A stretch of DNA of 64,000 nucleotides from Planctomycetales bacterium ZRK34 (GTDB lineage Bacteria > Planctomycetota > Phycisphaerae > Phycisphaerales > Zrk34), in the NCBI GenBank assembly GCA_014873095.1, contig CP050848.1:1426001-1490000 (forward strand). Direction: 5' to 3'. Position 1 is the first letter of the stretch. Each line of letters starts with the position of its first letter. Made by a program: the position numbers and the translations under genes. A model generated the notes under the pieces. The model was not told where the DNA came from. It was given only the letters and a program-made list of their open reading frames with translations, and did no database searches. Shown here piece by piece: positions 35,969 through 45,812 of the stretch.

Positions 35969-38900
35969 ATGCGCAAGATGTGGAAGACATATGCAGCGGC
36001 GGCCTGCTGGATAGCTGGCTTGGTCATCTTTGCAGTGGACCGGACAGATGCGGCATCACCCGTGACGCGGTGGGATGTGACACCCACGGCGTTGGTTTCA
36101 CACGACCAGCCACCGATGCAGCGGGTCAACCTGTCCGTCGCATGTGACAAGTCTTTGGAATCGTGTTCGCTTCGCGTCTGGGCGGGGGATCAGCTGATCG
36201 CGGAAAAGTCGATCGGCAAACTGGAAAAAGGCGACAACCACGTGTCGGTTCTGCTGCCGGAGCCGGGGCAGAAGCTGAGCACCCGGTGGGAGTTGACTCG
36301 TGCAGACACAAAACTCGCTGAGCAGACTTTGACATGGATCCCGCCGCGTCACTGGACGCTGTACGTGATCAAATCGTCGCACGTCGACATCGGCTTGCAC
36401 GATCCGCAATACAAACAGCGCCGTATGGCCGTCGACTACATCGACCAGGCCCGCGAACTGGTGGACAATACCGCCGACTGGCCCGACGCTTCACGCTACC
36501 GCTACATCATCGAGGGCATGTGGTGGTGGTCGAACTACCCCAAAGATCGATCCGAGCAGGCGGCGCGCGACATCGTCGGACGGTACGTGCAAAAGGGACT
36601 GTTCGACATCGGCGCTTCGCACTCAGGCAACCACACGCAGGTGTACGGCCTCGAAGAACTCTGCCGCAGCGCATACACCCTGCGTGATCTGCGACAGCGC
36701 TGGAAGACTCCCGCCGACACCATGATCATGGCCGACAACAACGGCATCACCTGGCCGCTGGTCACTGCTTACGCGGACGCCGGGCTGAAGAATCTGATCT
36801 TTCTGCCCAACGCGTGGAACCCGAAGACGATCGGGTCCAGTCGCATCGACGTCGGCTGGGACTCGAAACTGCCGCACATTTTCTATTGGCAGGGCGCCGA
36901 TGCGAAAAGCCGCATCCTCGTCTGGGCCAACCCGCACTACCACGGGTCGGCACGTGCGTTCGGTCTCAACACCACCAGGGAAAAGCCACCATTTGATGTG
37001 AACCTCGAGGCTATCGCCCCGCAGATGGCCCGCCAACTCGCCCTGCTTGAGTCACGCTATCCCTACGACGTCTGGCTCGTTTCCAACTACAAAGACAACG
37101 AAACGCCGAACCTGAATTTCCCGGAAACGGCCAAGGCGTGGAACGCCCGCTGGCGCTGGCCGCAGTTGCGGACGGTCGGTGATCTGTCGGAGCCGTTTGA
37201 GAAAGTCGAAGCGCGCTTCGGCGATCAGATTCCCACACTGCGCGGCGACATCACCGGCGGGTGGGCTCAGCACCCGGTGTCGACGCCGCCCCTGCTGGCG
37301 AAAAAACGCGAGGCGGATCGCCTGCTGCCGATCGCGGAGATACTTGCCACGCTGGCCCGGCTGAGTGATCCGAAATTCATCTATCCAACGCTCGAACTGA
37401 ACCGGGCCTGGGACGCGCTGATCGCCAACGATGAGCACGGTTATGGTGTCAGCTACTACAAGGGCCGCCCCGTTTACGATACGTGGATGCAGAAACGCGA
37501 CTGGATCGCGCGGGGTTTGACCACCGCCCGGACCCAAAGCGACCGCGCGCTGAAAACACTCGCCGCGCTGGCGCCGACCGACGGGCCGTCCGTGTTCGTG
37601 TTCAATCCGACGCTGCAGGCTCGCGCTGAAATCGTCGAGGTCGAGTTGCCTGAATCATGCGCCGGGCTTGGCGTGGTTCATGCCCCCGATGGGACTGCGG
37701 TCCCTGCCGCGATGCACGACGGTGTACTGTCATTCAAAACCTCGCCCGTCCCATCGATGGGCTATGCCGTGTACCGCCTGGCGAAAGGCGACACGGCGAA
37801 GGTTCAAACACGCCCGAGCGAACAACCCCCGGCCATTGAGAATATTTTTTATCGTGTGACATTCGACGCCGCCGGGTCGATCGTCGGCATCTACGACAAG
37901 CAACTCGACCGTCAACTGATTGACGATGCAGCCCCCTACCGCAGCAACCAGTTCGTCTATACCCGCGACACCTACAAGACGTTCACCTCACCGAACGGGG
38001 CTCGCTTCGAAGTCGAAACTTCCCCGCTCGGGCAGACGGCCATCGCCCGCATGGACGACCCACTCACCGGCGCGGCGATCGAGCAGCGTGTCACCCTGCC
38101 GACTCATGAAAAACGTATCGACATCGACAACCGCCTCAACCATGTGCGCGACCTGGCCAATGACGACCGCTGGAAACGCTTCGGGTATTACGCGTTTCCG
38201 TTCGACGTGCCCGATGGAACCTTTGAAGTAGGGCTCAATGGTTGCACTGCCCGCCCGACTGTCGACCAGACCGGCCACGGAACCGACGCCTACCTCGCCG
38301 CCCGCGACTGGGCCGACATCAGCAACGACGACTTCGGCATCACGCTGGTGCAAAAAGACAGCTGCCTTGTCGAGTGCGGGAAGATTCACGCGGACAAAAA
38401 GGCGTTCGGCGAGCTGCCCGCCACTTCGCATCTTTTCTCGTACGTGCTCAACGACTGGCTGTATGCACACGCTTACGTGACCGGGCCGTCGCATATCAAC
38501 CTGCGATTCCGCTATGTCATTCGCAGTCATTCCGGTGGCGCGGCTAAGTCGAAGGCTGCGACGTTTGCTGAGCATGCTGTGACGCCGTCCCTGGCGACGG
38601 TGATCCCGCACGCGCAGCGGGGCTCACTGCCGGCGCGCCAGCACAGCTTCATGTCGGTCGACGCGCCGAACGTGAGTCTGTTGACGTTGAAGCTGAGTCA
38701 GACGCCGGGGCGCGGAGTGATCGCGCGATTCCATGAAACCGCCGGACGCCCGGCCGATGTCGCCCGCGTGAAACTCAGCTGGGGTAGCGAACTCCAACTG
38801 ACACAATGCTCGCTGACTGAAATCGATCGCGCCCCGCTGACTCGTCCCGAGTTGCAGACCAACCCCTTCGCCTATGCCACGTTGCGCATTGAGTCGAAGA

Positions 38901-39535
38901 ACCCGCCTCCGCCAGCGCCGAAGCTGACCGCTGGTGACTGTACGGATAAAAGCATCTCGCTGCAGTGGGAACCCGTCGCCGGTGTGCAGCAGTACCGCAT
39001 CTACCGCGGCGAACAGGCCGACTTTGCGCCGGATGAATACCATTTGCTGACCACGACCGACCAGACGCATCACGTCGACGACTGGTTGAGCCCCGGCGCA
39101 ATCTGGCACTACCGCATCGCCGCCGTGACCACCGACCTGCGCCAGAGCCCGGCTTCGTCATCCGTGCAGGCCAAAACACTCGCAAAAGGTGACTCGCCGC
39201 CGGCACGAGTCGGCAATGTCTACACGGGTCTGATCAGCGACCCGCGAGCCTGGCGTGGCGACACATCCGACATGCTCTACCTGCAGTGGGGTCAGAACCT
39301 CGAATCCGATCTGTCTCGTTACGAACTGTACCGGGCCGAGTCGTCGGACTTCGAATTGACGGCCGACACCTTCGTGGCCGATGTCCTGCCGGGCCCTTAT
39401 GTCACCGCTCGCTTCGAAGACACCGGGCTCAAACCGCATACGACCTATTACTACCGCGTGCGCGCCGTCGATCGCGACGGGCACAAGGGTTCTCCCAGCG
39501 CGCTGTGCTCAGGCACGACGCGCGAACCAAACTGA
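35969..39535 (+). CDS. GH38-like metal-dependent glycosidase with two FN3 domains
   Basis: 1188 residues from ATG 35969 (GGAG six bases upstream). A signal peptide precedes a beta domain, then a GH38-type catalytic barrel: SSHVDIGLHD gives the His-x-Asp zinc pair, followed by YIIEGMWWWSNYP, ASHSGNHTQVYG and ADNNGITWP, where the Asp may be the nucleophile. A beta-sandwich typical of alpha-mannosidases continues to about 970. Two FN3 domains follow (ISLQWEPVAGVQQYRIYRGE and LYLQWGQNLESDLSRYELYR). Not a standard lysosomal-type GH38; it belongs to a divergent bacterial branch. Substrate unknown. Confidence 0.8.
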   Translation: MRKMWKTYAAAACWIAGLVIFAVDRTDAASPVTRWDVTPTALVSHDQPPMQRVNLSVACDKSLESCSLRVWAGDQLIAEKSIGKLEKGDNHVSVLLPEPGQKLSTRWELTRADTKLAEQTLTWIPPRHWTLYVIKSSHVDIGLHDPQYKQRRMAVDYIDQARELVDNTADWPDASRYRYIIEGMWWWSNYPKDRSEQAARDIVGRYVQKGLFDIGASHSGNHTQVYGLEELCRSAYTLRDLRQRWKTPADTMIMADNNGITWPLVTAYADAGLKNLIFLPNAWNPKTIGSSRIDVGWDSKLPHIFYWQGADAKSRILVWANPHYHGSARAFGLNTTREKPPFDVNLEAIAPQMARQLALLESRYPYDVWLVSNYKDNETPNLNFPETAKAWNARWRWPQLRTVGDLSEPFEKVEARFGDQIPTLRGDITGGWAQHPVSTPPLLAKKREADRLLPIAEILATLARLSDPKFIYPTLELNRAWDALIANDEHGYGVSYYKGRPVYDTWMQKRDWIARGLTTARTQSDRALKTLAALAPTDGPSVFVFNPTLQARAEIVEVELPESCAGLGVVHAPDGTAVPAAMHDGVLSFKTSPVPSMGYAVYRLAKGDTAKVQTRPSEQPPAIENIFYRVTFDAAGSIVGIYDKQLDRQLIDDAAPYRSNQFVYTRDTYKTFTSPNGARFEVETSPLGQTAIARMDDPLTGAAIEQRVTLPTHEKRIDIDNRLNHVRDLANDDRWKRFGYYAFPFDVPDGTFEVGLNGCTARPTVDQTGHGTDAYLAARDWADISNDDFGITLVQKDSCLVECGKIHADKKAFGELPATSHLFSYVLNDWLYAHAYVTGPSHINLRFRYVIRSHSGGAAKSKAATFAEHAVTPSLATVIPHAQRGSLPARQHSFMSVDAPNVSLLTLKLSQTPGRGVIARFHETAGRPADVARVKLSWGSELQLTQCSLTEIDRAPLTRPELQTNPFAYATLRIESKNPPPPAPKLTAGDCTDKSISLQWEPVAGVQQYRIYRGEQADFAPDEYHLLTTTDQTHHVDDWLSPGAIWHYRIAAVTTDLRQSPASSSVQAKTLAKGDSPPARVGNVYTGLISDPRAWRGDTSDMLYLQWGQNLESDLSRYELYRAESSDFELTADTFVADVLPGPYVTARFEDTGLKPHTTYYYRVRAVDRDGHKGSPSALCSGTTREPN

Positions 39536-39560
39536 CGATCGCAATCGAAAGGATTATCTG

Positions 39561-40973
39561 ATGAGCAAGACCGTGATCACCACCGTGTGCCTGCTGGCGT
39601 TGACCACGCTCGCCCTGGCCGCCAATCCGACCCCGCTGAACCAACGCGACGCCAAGGCCGCCCCGCAATGGGTGCAGCGCGGCGTGATGTACCAGATCCA
39701 GCCGCGTGCTTTCACCCCCGAAGGCACACTCAACGCCGCGGCCGCCCGCCTGAAAAATCTCGCCGAACTCGGCGTCGACATCATCTATCTGTGCCCGGTG
39801 TTTGTTGCCGACGACGACATGGACCGCGACGGCTGGAGCCCCCGCCAGAAGCGGTCCGGCATGAACAATCCCCGCAACCCGTACCGCATGAAGGACTACT
39901 ACCACGTCGACCCCGAGTACGGCACCGACGCAGACCTCAAGGCCTTCGTCAACGAAGCACACAAGCAAGGCCTGCGCGTCCTGCTGGACATGGTTTACCT
40001 GCACTGCGGGCCCAATGCCGTGTTCATCAAGGACCACCCCAACTTCGTCAAGCGCGACAAGGACGGCAACATCCTCACCACCAAGTGGAACTTCCCGTAC
40101 ACCAACATCGCCAACCCCGAATTCCGTGAATACCTGTACAAAAACATGGAATACTGGGTGCGTGACTTCGATGTCGACGGCTTTCGATGCGACGTGTCCG
40201 ATGCCGTCTCGCTGGACTTCTGGCTGACCGCCCGCCGCCGTCTCGAAAAGCTGCGCCCGGACATCGGCATGCTCGCCGAGGGCCAGCGCCGCGAAGATCA
40301 GCTTGAAGCCTTCGACATGAACTACAGCTTCACGTGGTTCAACGCCGTGCGCGGCACGATGGAACAAGGCAAGCCCGCCTCGCATATTCGCGATGTCTGG
40401 CAGAAGATGGCCGACGAACGCCCGCGCGGCGCCCGCCTCATCCGCTACATCGACAATCACGACATCTCCAACGACTCCTACGACCACCGCATCGAAGAGC
40501 GCTGGAGCACGCCCCGGGTCAACGCGGCGCTCGTGATGCTGTTCACCATCGACGGCGTGCCGATGCTCTACAACGGGCAGGAAGTCATCGACCACGCACG
40601 CCACAGCATCTACGCCCGACTGCCCGTCGACTGGGCCCACGGGAATACACCCGCCGGCAAGGCGCGATTCGAGTTCTGTCAGAAGCTGTGCGCGATGCGC
40701 CACGAGCAGATCGCCCTGACCGAAGGCTCCGTCCAGTGGCTCGACAACGATCAGCCCGAGGCGGTGCTCTCGTATCTTCGCCGCAAGGGTGATCAGCAGG
40801 TTCTGACCGTGATCAATGTGAAGGATCAGACCGTTGAAGTGCGTGTGCCGCTGCCGGGCGATCACGCGACGAAGTTTGACACCTTGCTGTCACATGGCGT
40901 GAAGATGACAACGAATAAAGATGCCGTGCTGACGCTCGAACCGTTCGGGTATTACGTCGGCAAGCAGCGGTGA
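39561..40973 (+). CDS. GH13 alpha-amylase family protein
   Basis: 470 residues from ATG 39561 (GAAAGGA upstream); the earlier frame is a shadow. Signal peptide ending TTLALAANP. The four GH13 regions are recognisable: LLDMVYLHCG, DGFRCDVSD (nucleophile D211), MLAEGQ (acid/base E240) and YIDNHDIS (D301). It is compact, with a small C-terminal beta domain. It should hydrolyse alpha-glucans or act as a transglucosidase outside the cytoplasm. The ...LH-C-G change of the usual NH in region I is atypical. It closes the hydrolase run and is followed by a strong hairpin. Confidence 0.9.
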   Translation: MSKTVITTVCLLALTTLALAANPTPLNQRDAKAAPQWVQRGVMYQIQPRAFTPEGTLNAAAARLKNLAELGVDIIYLCPVFVADDDMDRDGWSPRQKRSGMNNPRNPYRMKDYYHVDPEYGTDADLKAFVNEAHKQGLRVLLDMVYLHCGPNAVFIKDHPNFVKRDKDGNILTTKWNFPYTNIANPEFREYLYKNMEYWVRDFDVDGFRCDVSDAVSLDFWLTARRRLEKLRPDIGMLAEGQRREDQLEAFDMNYSFTWFNAVRGTMEQGKPASHIRDVWQKMADERPRGARLIRYIDNHDISNDSYDHRIEERWSTPRVNAALVMLFTIDGVPMLYNGQEVIDHARHSIYARLPVDWAHGNTPAGKARFEFCQKLCAMRHEQIALTEGSVQWLDNDQPEAVLSYLRRKGDQQVLTVINVKDQTVEVRVPLPGDHATKFDTLLSHGVKMTTNKDAVLTLEPFGYYVGKQR

Positions 40974-40991
40974 GCCCGCGCGTTAGAATGG

Positions 40992-41025
40992 CTCCCGCAC
41001 GGGTCTACCAAGATGCGTGCGGGAG
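40992..41025 (+). terminator. Hairpin between GH13 and propeller genes
   Basis: CTCCCGCACG and CGTGCGGGAG form a perfect 10-base stem with a 14-base loop, followed by TTTTC. It terminates the hydrolase run. Its 3' arm GGGAG also lies 9 bases before the next ATG, so the stem could mask that ribosome binding site. Confidence 0.75.
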
Positions 41026-41034
41026 TTTTCATAC

Positions 41035-41898
41035 ATGAACAAGACATGGTGGTTGTGTGCGGTGGTGTGTCTGTCCGGGTCGGTGCTGGCTGCGGAGCCG
41101 GGCATGGTGGCGTCGGTCGTGGCGACCGAGACGCATGTGATTCGATTCGACGAATCTGGCAATCAGGTCTGGCAGACGCCCAGCGGGGTCAGCCGCGATG
41201 TGTGGGCGCTGCCCGATGGGCATACGCTGTTTGCATTCAACTTTGAGCCGGGCGTGACGGGCGGCGTGCGCGAGGTTGATGCGTCGGGCAAGGTGGTGTG
41301 GGAATTCAAAACCGACGGCTGGGTGCTGAGTTGTCAGCGCCTGGCGGATGGCAACACGCTGGTCGGCGCTGCCGGTCGCTGCGCCGTGTTGATCGTCGAC
41401 CCGGCGGGCCGCATCGTCAACGAAATCAAGGTGAAGATGCGCAAGCCGCACAAACATGCGCTGACGACGGCCCGCATGCTGGATAACTCACACGTGCTGG
41501 TCGTCGAAGAGCAAGTCGGGCTGGTGCGGGAGTATCAGACTGACGGACAGGTCGTGTGGGAATATCACCCGCCGTTTCGACCGTTCGGGGCGGTGCGCGT
41601 CGCCGGCGGCAACACGTTCATCAGCGGGCGCGATGGCATCATCGAGGTGACGCCGAATCGGGCGATTGTCTGGCGACTGACGCGGGAGGATGTCTCCGCC
41701 ATGGGGCCGCGCTGGTTTGCGGGGTTTCAGATTCGCGCCAACGGCAACCTCGTCATCTGCAATCCCGGCGGCAAGGTTCCGTTTTACGAAGTCGATCGCA
41801 ACAAACAGATCGTCTGGCAGAGCACGCTGAGTCGCGACGCGATCAGTCCCGCCCACAATCTCTGCCTTGTGAATGAAAAACCCCCGCTCAAACACTGA
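41035..41898 (+). CDS. Secreted PQQ-like beta-propeller protein
   Basis: 287 residues from ATG 41035; signal peptide ending SGSVLAAEP. Repeats of the type VIRFDESGNQVWQTP, EVDASGKVVWEFKTD, EYQTDGQVVWEYHPP and EVDRNKQIVWQS mark a PQQ/arylsulfotransferase-like propeller. No catalytic residues are evident. It converges on the sulfatase-glycosidase fusion gene with 8 bases between stops. Confidence 0.82.
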   Translation: MNKTWWLCAVVCLSGSVLAAEPGMVASVVATETHVIRFDESGNQVWQTPSGVSRDVWALPDGHTLFAFNFEPGVTGGVREVDASGKVVWEFKTDGWVLSCQRLADGNTLVGAAGRCAVLIVDPAGRIVNEIKVKMRKPHKHALTTARMLDNSHVLVVEEQVGLVREYQTDGQVVWEYHPPFRPFGAVRVAGGNTFISGRDGIIEVTPNRAIVWRLTREDVSAMGPRWFAGFQIRANGNLVICNPGGKVPFYEVDRNKQIVWQSTLSRDAISPAHNLCLVNEKPPLKH

Positions 41899-41906
41899 GA
41901 ACCTGA

Positions 41907-44216
41907 TCACTGTCCATCCGACTTCGCCGGCCACGACCAGTGTTTCAGATCGTCGCTCCAGGCGATCCCCAAACTGGCGAAATTGTCGAACCCGCCGCGC
42001 GGATCCTTCTCGGGATAGTCCGACCCGTGAAAGAACATCAACGCCTTGCCCACACGCGGATCGCCGCGCAGATCGAGCACGAAACCAGCGGTCAACCGCC
42101 CCTGCGTCCACGGCCACTGCTTCTGCCCGAGCGTGAGCACGCCCTGGTCCTGCCAGTGCTCCAGGTCGCGCGAGCGTTTGATGCCGATGCCATTGGGCGG
42201 CGAGTGAAACATCACATACTCGTCACCATCGCGGATCACACAGACGTTTTCGCCGCCTTCGACGCGCCCCGCGTAGTGCCATGTTTTCAGATCGCGCGAC
42301 CACGATCGGCTCACGCCATGCTGCTTGTAAAAGCACCACCACTTGCCGGGATCATCACGATCACGCAACAAATAGGGATCGATCATGCGGCCCATCTTTC
42401 CGCGCGGCACTTCGGGCCCTTTCACGCGGAGCAGTTCCGGCTCGGACCATTGCTCAAGGTCGTCGCTGCGCATGGTCCATACACGCGAGGTGGCGTTGCC
42501 GTAGGGTTCCCCGTTGGGTCGCGGATAGGTTTGCAGACACATCACCCACTGATCGCCGAAACGGATGATGTTGCCGGGGCTGCCGTAGTTCAGATTCTGA
42601 TCGCGCGGCGTCAGCTTGCGCGGCTTCGACCAGTCGATCAGATTCGTACTCCGACTGGTCGCAAGGTATGAATACGCCTGACCGTCGGACTCTACTTCAA
42701 CGAGCGTGAAGAACAGGTGGAATACACCCTCGTGATAGCGCACCGTTGGATCTCGATAAGCCGTATGCGCATCCCCGCGAAAGATGATCGGCGACGGGAT
42801 CGCGCTCAGGTCCACCGGCTCAGCGGTATCGATATTCATCTGGTCGCACCAACTGCGCACCTGCTCGTACAATCGCCGCACCTCGGCGGGGCGATCCGCA
42901 GCAAGATTACGCTGCTCATGCGCATCGGCTGACAGGTCGATGAGCACGGCGTCAGACCCGTCGGGGTTGATCAGCAATTTCAGATCACCTTCGCGGATGC
43001 TCAGCTTCGGGCTGATGTAATCCGGGTTACCGGGTTTGATCCCGGCCCGTCGCCCGCCGAATTCCCACACGATCGGCGCGGCTCGCTTGACCGGCTGCCC
43101 CATCAGCGCCGCGGTCATGTTCTGCCCGTCGGGGGCGACGTCGTCGGGCAGGTCCACCCCGGCGATGTGACAGAACGTCGGCAGCAGATCGATGCCGGCC
43201 ATGATAGTCTGCGTGTCGACTTTGCCGGCTGGAACACGCCCCAACCAGCGTGCGACAAATGGCTCGCGTACGCCGCCTTCGTACAGACTCCACTTGCGCC
43301 CGAAGAGGCCGCCCGTGCTGCCGGGGGGCGTGCCGCCGTCTTTGTAGTAGAACGGCCAGTCGGTTGGGCCGTTGTCGCTGGTGAGCACGATGAGCGTATT
43401 CTCGGCAAGGCCCGCCTTGTCGATGGCGTCGAACAGCCGCCCGAGTTGGCGGTCCATCTCCACGAGCACCGCCAGAAACTTCGCGTCGTAAGCGTTGTCC
43501 GCCACGTTCGTGTACTTGTCCGCTTCGCCGGGGACGGGCTTGTGCGCGTCGTGCACATCGTTGGGCCAGACTTCGAGGTAGAACGGTTTGTCGACATGGC
43601 GATGGATGAAGTCGATCGCGCGATCGACATAGATGCGGGTCTTCTCGTGCTTGCGGGCCCACTGGATTTTGCCGCGGCCGAGTTTGGCGCTGGCATTGGA
43701 CAGGCCGTCGTTGTATTCCAGCACGCGATCGCCAAGCCCTTCGAAGCTGACGAGCGATTCGTCAAAGCCATACGCCTGCGGCGGTGGCGCATCATCGACA
43801 TCGCGTCCCCCACCCATGTGCCATTTACCGAAGTGGGCCGTGGCGTAGCCGTGCTGTTTGAGCAACCGGGCGATCGTCGGGGCTTTGGGATCCAGGTAAT
43901 CGGCCATGCCGCGCCGACGATTCTTGGCGCGGCTGTTGAGGTACGAATGAATCTTCCACCGCTGGGGGTATTGGCCGGTCGCGAAAGCGACTCGCGAGGG
44001 CGAGCAGATCGGCGAGTTCACGTAAAAGTTGGTCAGTCGCAACCCTTGCGCGGCCAGGCGATCCATGTTCGGCGTATCGACCTTGCGATTGCCGTAGACG
44101 CTCGGATCGCCATAGCCCATATCATCGATGAGCACGAATACAATGTTGGGTTGATCCGGATTCGCCGCCCACCCCGCCGGGCAACACATCGCAACCATCA
44201 GCAATACACGCCGCAT
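41907..44216 (-). CDS. Sulfatase fused to a GH43/GH117-like five-bladed propeller domain
   Basis: 769 residues from ATG 44216, which shares one base with the prepilin stop (TGATG). After a signal peptide, residues about 20-480 form an S1 sulfatase: IVFVLIDDMGYGD, formylglycine motif CSPSRVAFATG (C71), HFGKWHMGGG, LTSDNGPTDW and GGVREPFVARW. From about 485 the chain changes to a five-bladed glycosidase-like propeller with GDAHTAYRDPTV, YSYLATSRSTNLIDW, GKMGRMIDPYLLRD and RSRDLEHWQDQG, as in GH43/GH117-type proteins. The fusion would couple desulfation with binding or hydrolysis of the same saccharide. It is the last gene of cassette 1. Confidence 0.88.
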   Translation of the reverse strand: MRRVLLMVAMCCPAGWAANPDQPNIVFVLIDDMGYGDPSVYGNRKVDTPNMDRLAAQGLRLTNFYVNSPICSPSRVAFATGQYPQRWKIHSYLNSRAKNRRRGMADYLDPKAPTIARLLKQHGYATAHFGKWHMGGGRDVDDAPPPQAYGFDESLVSFEGLGDRVLEYNDGLSNASAKLGRGKIQWARKHEKTRIYVDRAIDFIHRHVDKPFYLEVWPNDVHDAHKPVPGEADKYTNVADNAYDAKFLAVLVEMDRQLGRLFDAIDKAGLAENTLIVLTSDNGPTDWPFYYKDGGTPPGSTGGLFGRKWSLYEGGVREPFVARWLGRVPAGKVDTQTIMAGIDLLPTFCHIAGVDLPDDVAPDGQNMTAALMGQPVKRAAPIVWEFGGRRAGIKPGNPDYISPKLSIREGDLKLLINPDGSDAVLIDLSADAHEQRNLAADRPAEVRRLYEQVRSWCDQMNIDTAEPVDLSAIPSPIIFRGDAHTAYRDPTVRYHEGVFHLFFTLVEVESDGQAYSYLATSRSTNLIDWSKPRKLTPRDQNLNYGSPGNIIRFGDQWVMCLQTYPRPNGEPYGNATSRVWTMRSDDLEQWSEPELLRVKGPEVPRGKMGRMIDPYLLRDRDDPGKWWCFYKQHGVSRSWSRDLKTWHYAGRVEGGENVCVIRDGDEYVMFHSPPNGIGIKRSRDLEHWQDQGVLTLGQKQWPWTQGRLTAGFVLDLRGDPRVGKALMFFHGSDYPEKDPRGGFDNFASLGIAWSDDLKHWSWPAKSDGQ

Positions 44217-44956
44217 CAACGAAAGATATCCCTGTAGACCTGCTCTTGCAAAAGAAAACCGTCAGCGCCGTCCTGGTAACTAGCCCCACCGTTCAGATCA
44301 CGGATTTCGAATTGTGGATCGTTGAAGAAGGCGACATCACCGGCCATTCGCAGCACGTTGTAACCTTCCTCGTGATGCCAGTCGACACCGCGTGCAGGAT
44401 CGATGAATGCATCAGCCATGATCGCAATCGTACCAGAATCCGTGCCCATTCGAGCGCTGCGGTAGTTCGGGGCATTGATCACGCATCGATAGTTATAACT
44501 GCTTTGGGCGTACGACTGGCCGACCGGCAGCACGTTGTCATCCGGCCATCCGCCTCCGGAACTGTTGTCGTCCAGTTGATCGTATTGGATGCCGGGATAC
44601 TCCCAACTCGGGCAATAGAATATTTTGGGGGTGGTATAACCGAGCCCGGCAAGAATGCCGTGCTGGCGGAAGCGACGGATTTCGGGCATGTTCTCAAGGC
44701 CTGTCGAGGGGGCATACCAGATGGCGTACAAGCCCCAGCCCCCGTCGAGTTCGGGCTGGCCGCGGACCAGTTCGCCGCGGTGATCGTTAGCCCACATGAT
44801 ATGCGCCATGCCGATCTGCCTCAGGTTGGAGCCGCACGCCGCGCGCCGGGCGATTTCACGTGCCCTATCCATCGACGGCAAGAGAATCGCAATCAGTAAT
44901 GCGATGATCGCCACGACGACCAACAACTCGATGAGTGTAAAACCATGTCGGCGCAT
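44216..44956 (-). CDS. Prepilin-type N-terminal cleavage/methylation domain protein
   Basis: 246 residues. The N-terminus [28 protein letters not shown] is written here only in part: a G|FTLIE prepilin peptidase site plus a long hydrophobic helix. The body has a histidine block near the C-terminus ([16 protein letters not shown]) that resembles the H-X-DG motif of planctomycetal pseudopilins (DUF1559-like). It should assemble as, or interact with, a type II secretion or pilus-like fibre. It lies between the PEP-CTERM-like gene and the sulfatase fusion in cassette 1, with a one-base stop/start overlap to the latter. Confidence 0.9.
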   Translation of the reverse strand: MRRHGFTLIELLVVVAIIALLIAILLPSMDRAREIARRAACGSNLRQIGMAHIMWANDHRGELVRGQPELDGGWGLYAIWYAPSTGLENMPEIRRFRQHGILAGLGYTTPKIFYCPSWEYPGIQYDQLDDNSSGGGWPDDNVLPVGQSYAQSSYNYRCVINAPNYRSARMGTDSGTIAIMADAFIDPARGVDWHHEEGYNVLRMAGDVAFFNDPQFEIRDLNGGASYQDGADGFLLQEQVYRDIFR

Positions 44957-44971
44957 GAATGGTGTTCCATG

Positions 44972-44998
44972 AAGCCCACGGATTAAATCCGTGGGCTT
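44972..44998. repeat. AAGCCCACGG-type hairpin between PEP-CTERM and prepilin genes
   Basis: AAGCCCACGGATT and AATCCGTGGGCTT pair perfectly over 13 bases with one-base loop. It begins seven bases after the PEP-CTERM-like stop codon. The same family occurs at 55912-55938 in the same relative position, and at 14974-15002. It may attenuate transcription or protect the upstream mRNA. Confidence 0.85.
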
Positions 44999-45005
44999 GG
45001 ACCGA

Positions 45006-45812
45006 TCAATGTGAACGACGACGCATCAACATGCCGCCGAGCAGGACAAGCCCAGCCGGCAGCGCGGCCGGTGTGGGAATCGCCGTTGTAAGATCAGCGA
45101 AACCCCCGATGATCGACGGCGCAAAGTTTGACTTTTCGTACGTGCGATTGTTTGAATTGGCGATATACGCGGCGAGGCTTTGCCAACCTTCGAGCTGGCC
45201 AGATCCGGAAACCTGAAAATAGTTGGCGCCCGACATCATCGAGCCGAAATTGCCGGGGGCGTCCTCATCCGGGTAATAGAAGTTGAGTCGATTGCCGCCA
45301 TAGGTTGCCGAAGAAACGCTCGCGCCAGTGTTGTTGATGAAGTCGCTGAGCGTAGCGTACTGCCCGACATCGCCGTCGTTTTGCGACGAGTTGTCGCCTT
45401 CGTAGGTGACGTAAAACCCACCGGTATTGGCATCGTAGCTGAGCCCGTGCAATTCGCCGGCATTGTAGGCGCCCGTGCTTTGGGTGGTCGGCGCATCGGC
45501 GGCGAGCCAGCTTGTCAGAGAATTCCAGCGATTCACTTCGCCGTTGCCCGCCACGCCGTAGACACTGCCATCGGGCGTCATGGTGAATCCCTGATACGAG
45601 GCGTAGGCCGCGACGGTCGTTTCAGTCGTGCCCTGACTGCCGAGGGAGATGTTGTCGAAAGCCGTGGAACCACCGGATGCATCGAACCCGGCATAAGAAC
45701 GGATCGTGCCGCCATCGTTGATCAGGTACACCGTAGCGGCATCTACCGGTGCGGCCATGACGATCATCAGCCCGATCACCAGCAGGCTCAATTTCAGTTG
45801 CAGTTTCCTCAT
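45006..45812 (-). CDS. Secreted PEP-CTERM-like surface protein
   Basis: 268 residues from ATG 45812, with AAAGGAG six bases upstream, overlapping the FecR stop by one base (TGATG). A signal peptide (ending APVDAATVY) precedes a Gly/Ser/Asn-rich beta protein with propeller-like repeats. The C-terminus is [18 protein letters not shown] followed by an Arg cluster (MRRRSH): a short Pro-rich motif, a membrane helix and basic end, as in PEP-CTERM/exosortase sorting signals although the second Pro-Glu-Pro is replaced by Pro-Thr-Pro. Probably anchored on the cell surface after processing. It is the secreted partner in cassette 1. Confidence 0.87.
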   Translation of the reverse strand: MRKLQLKLSLLVIGLMIVMAAPVDAATVYLINDGGTIRSYAGFDASGGSTAFDNISLGSQGTTETTVAAYASYQGFTMTPDGSVYGVAGNGEVNRWNSLTSWLAADAPTTQSTGAYNAGELHGLSYDANTGGFYVTYEGDNSSQNDGDVGQYATLSDFINNTGASVSSATYGGNRLNFYYPDEDAPGNFGSMMSGANYFQVSGSGQLEGWQSLAAYIANSNNRTYEKSNFAPSIIGGFADLTTAIPTPAALPAGLVLLGGMLMRRRSH

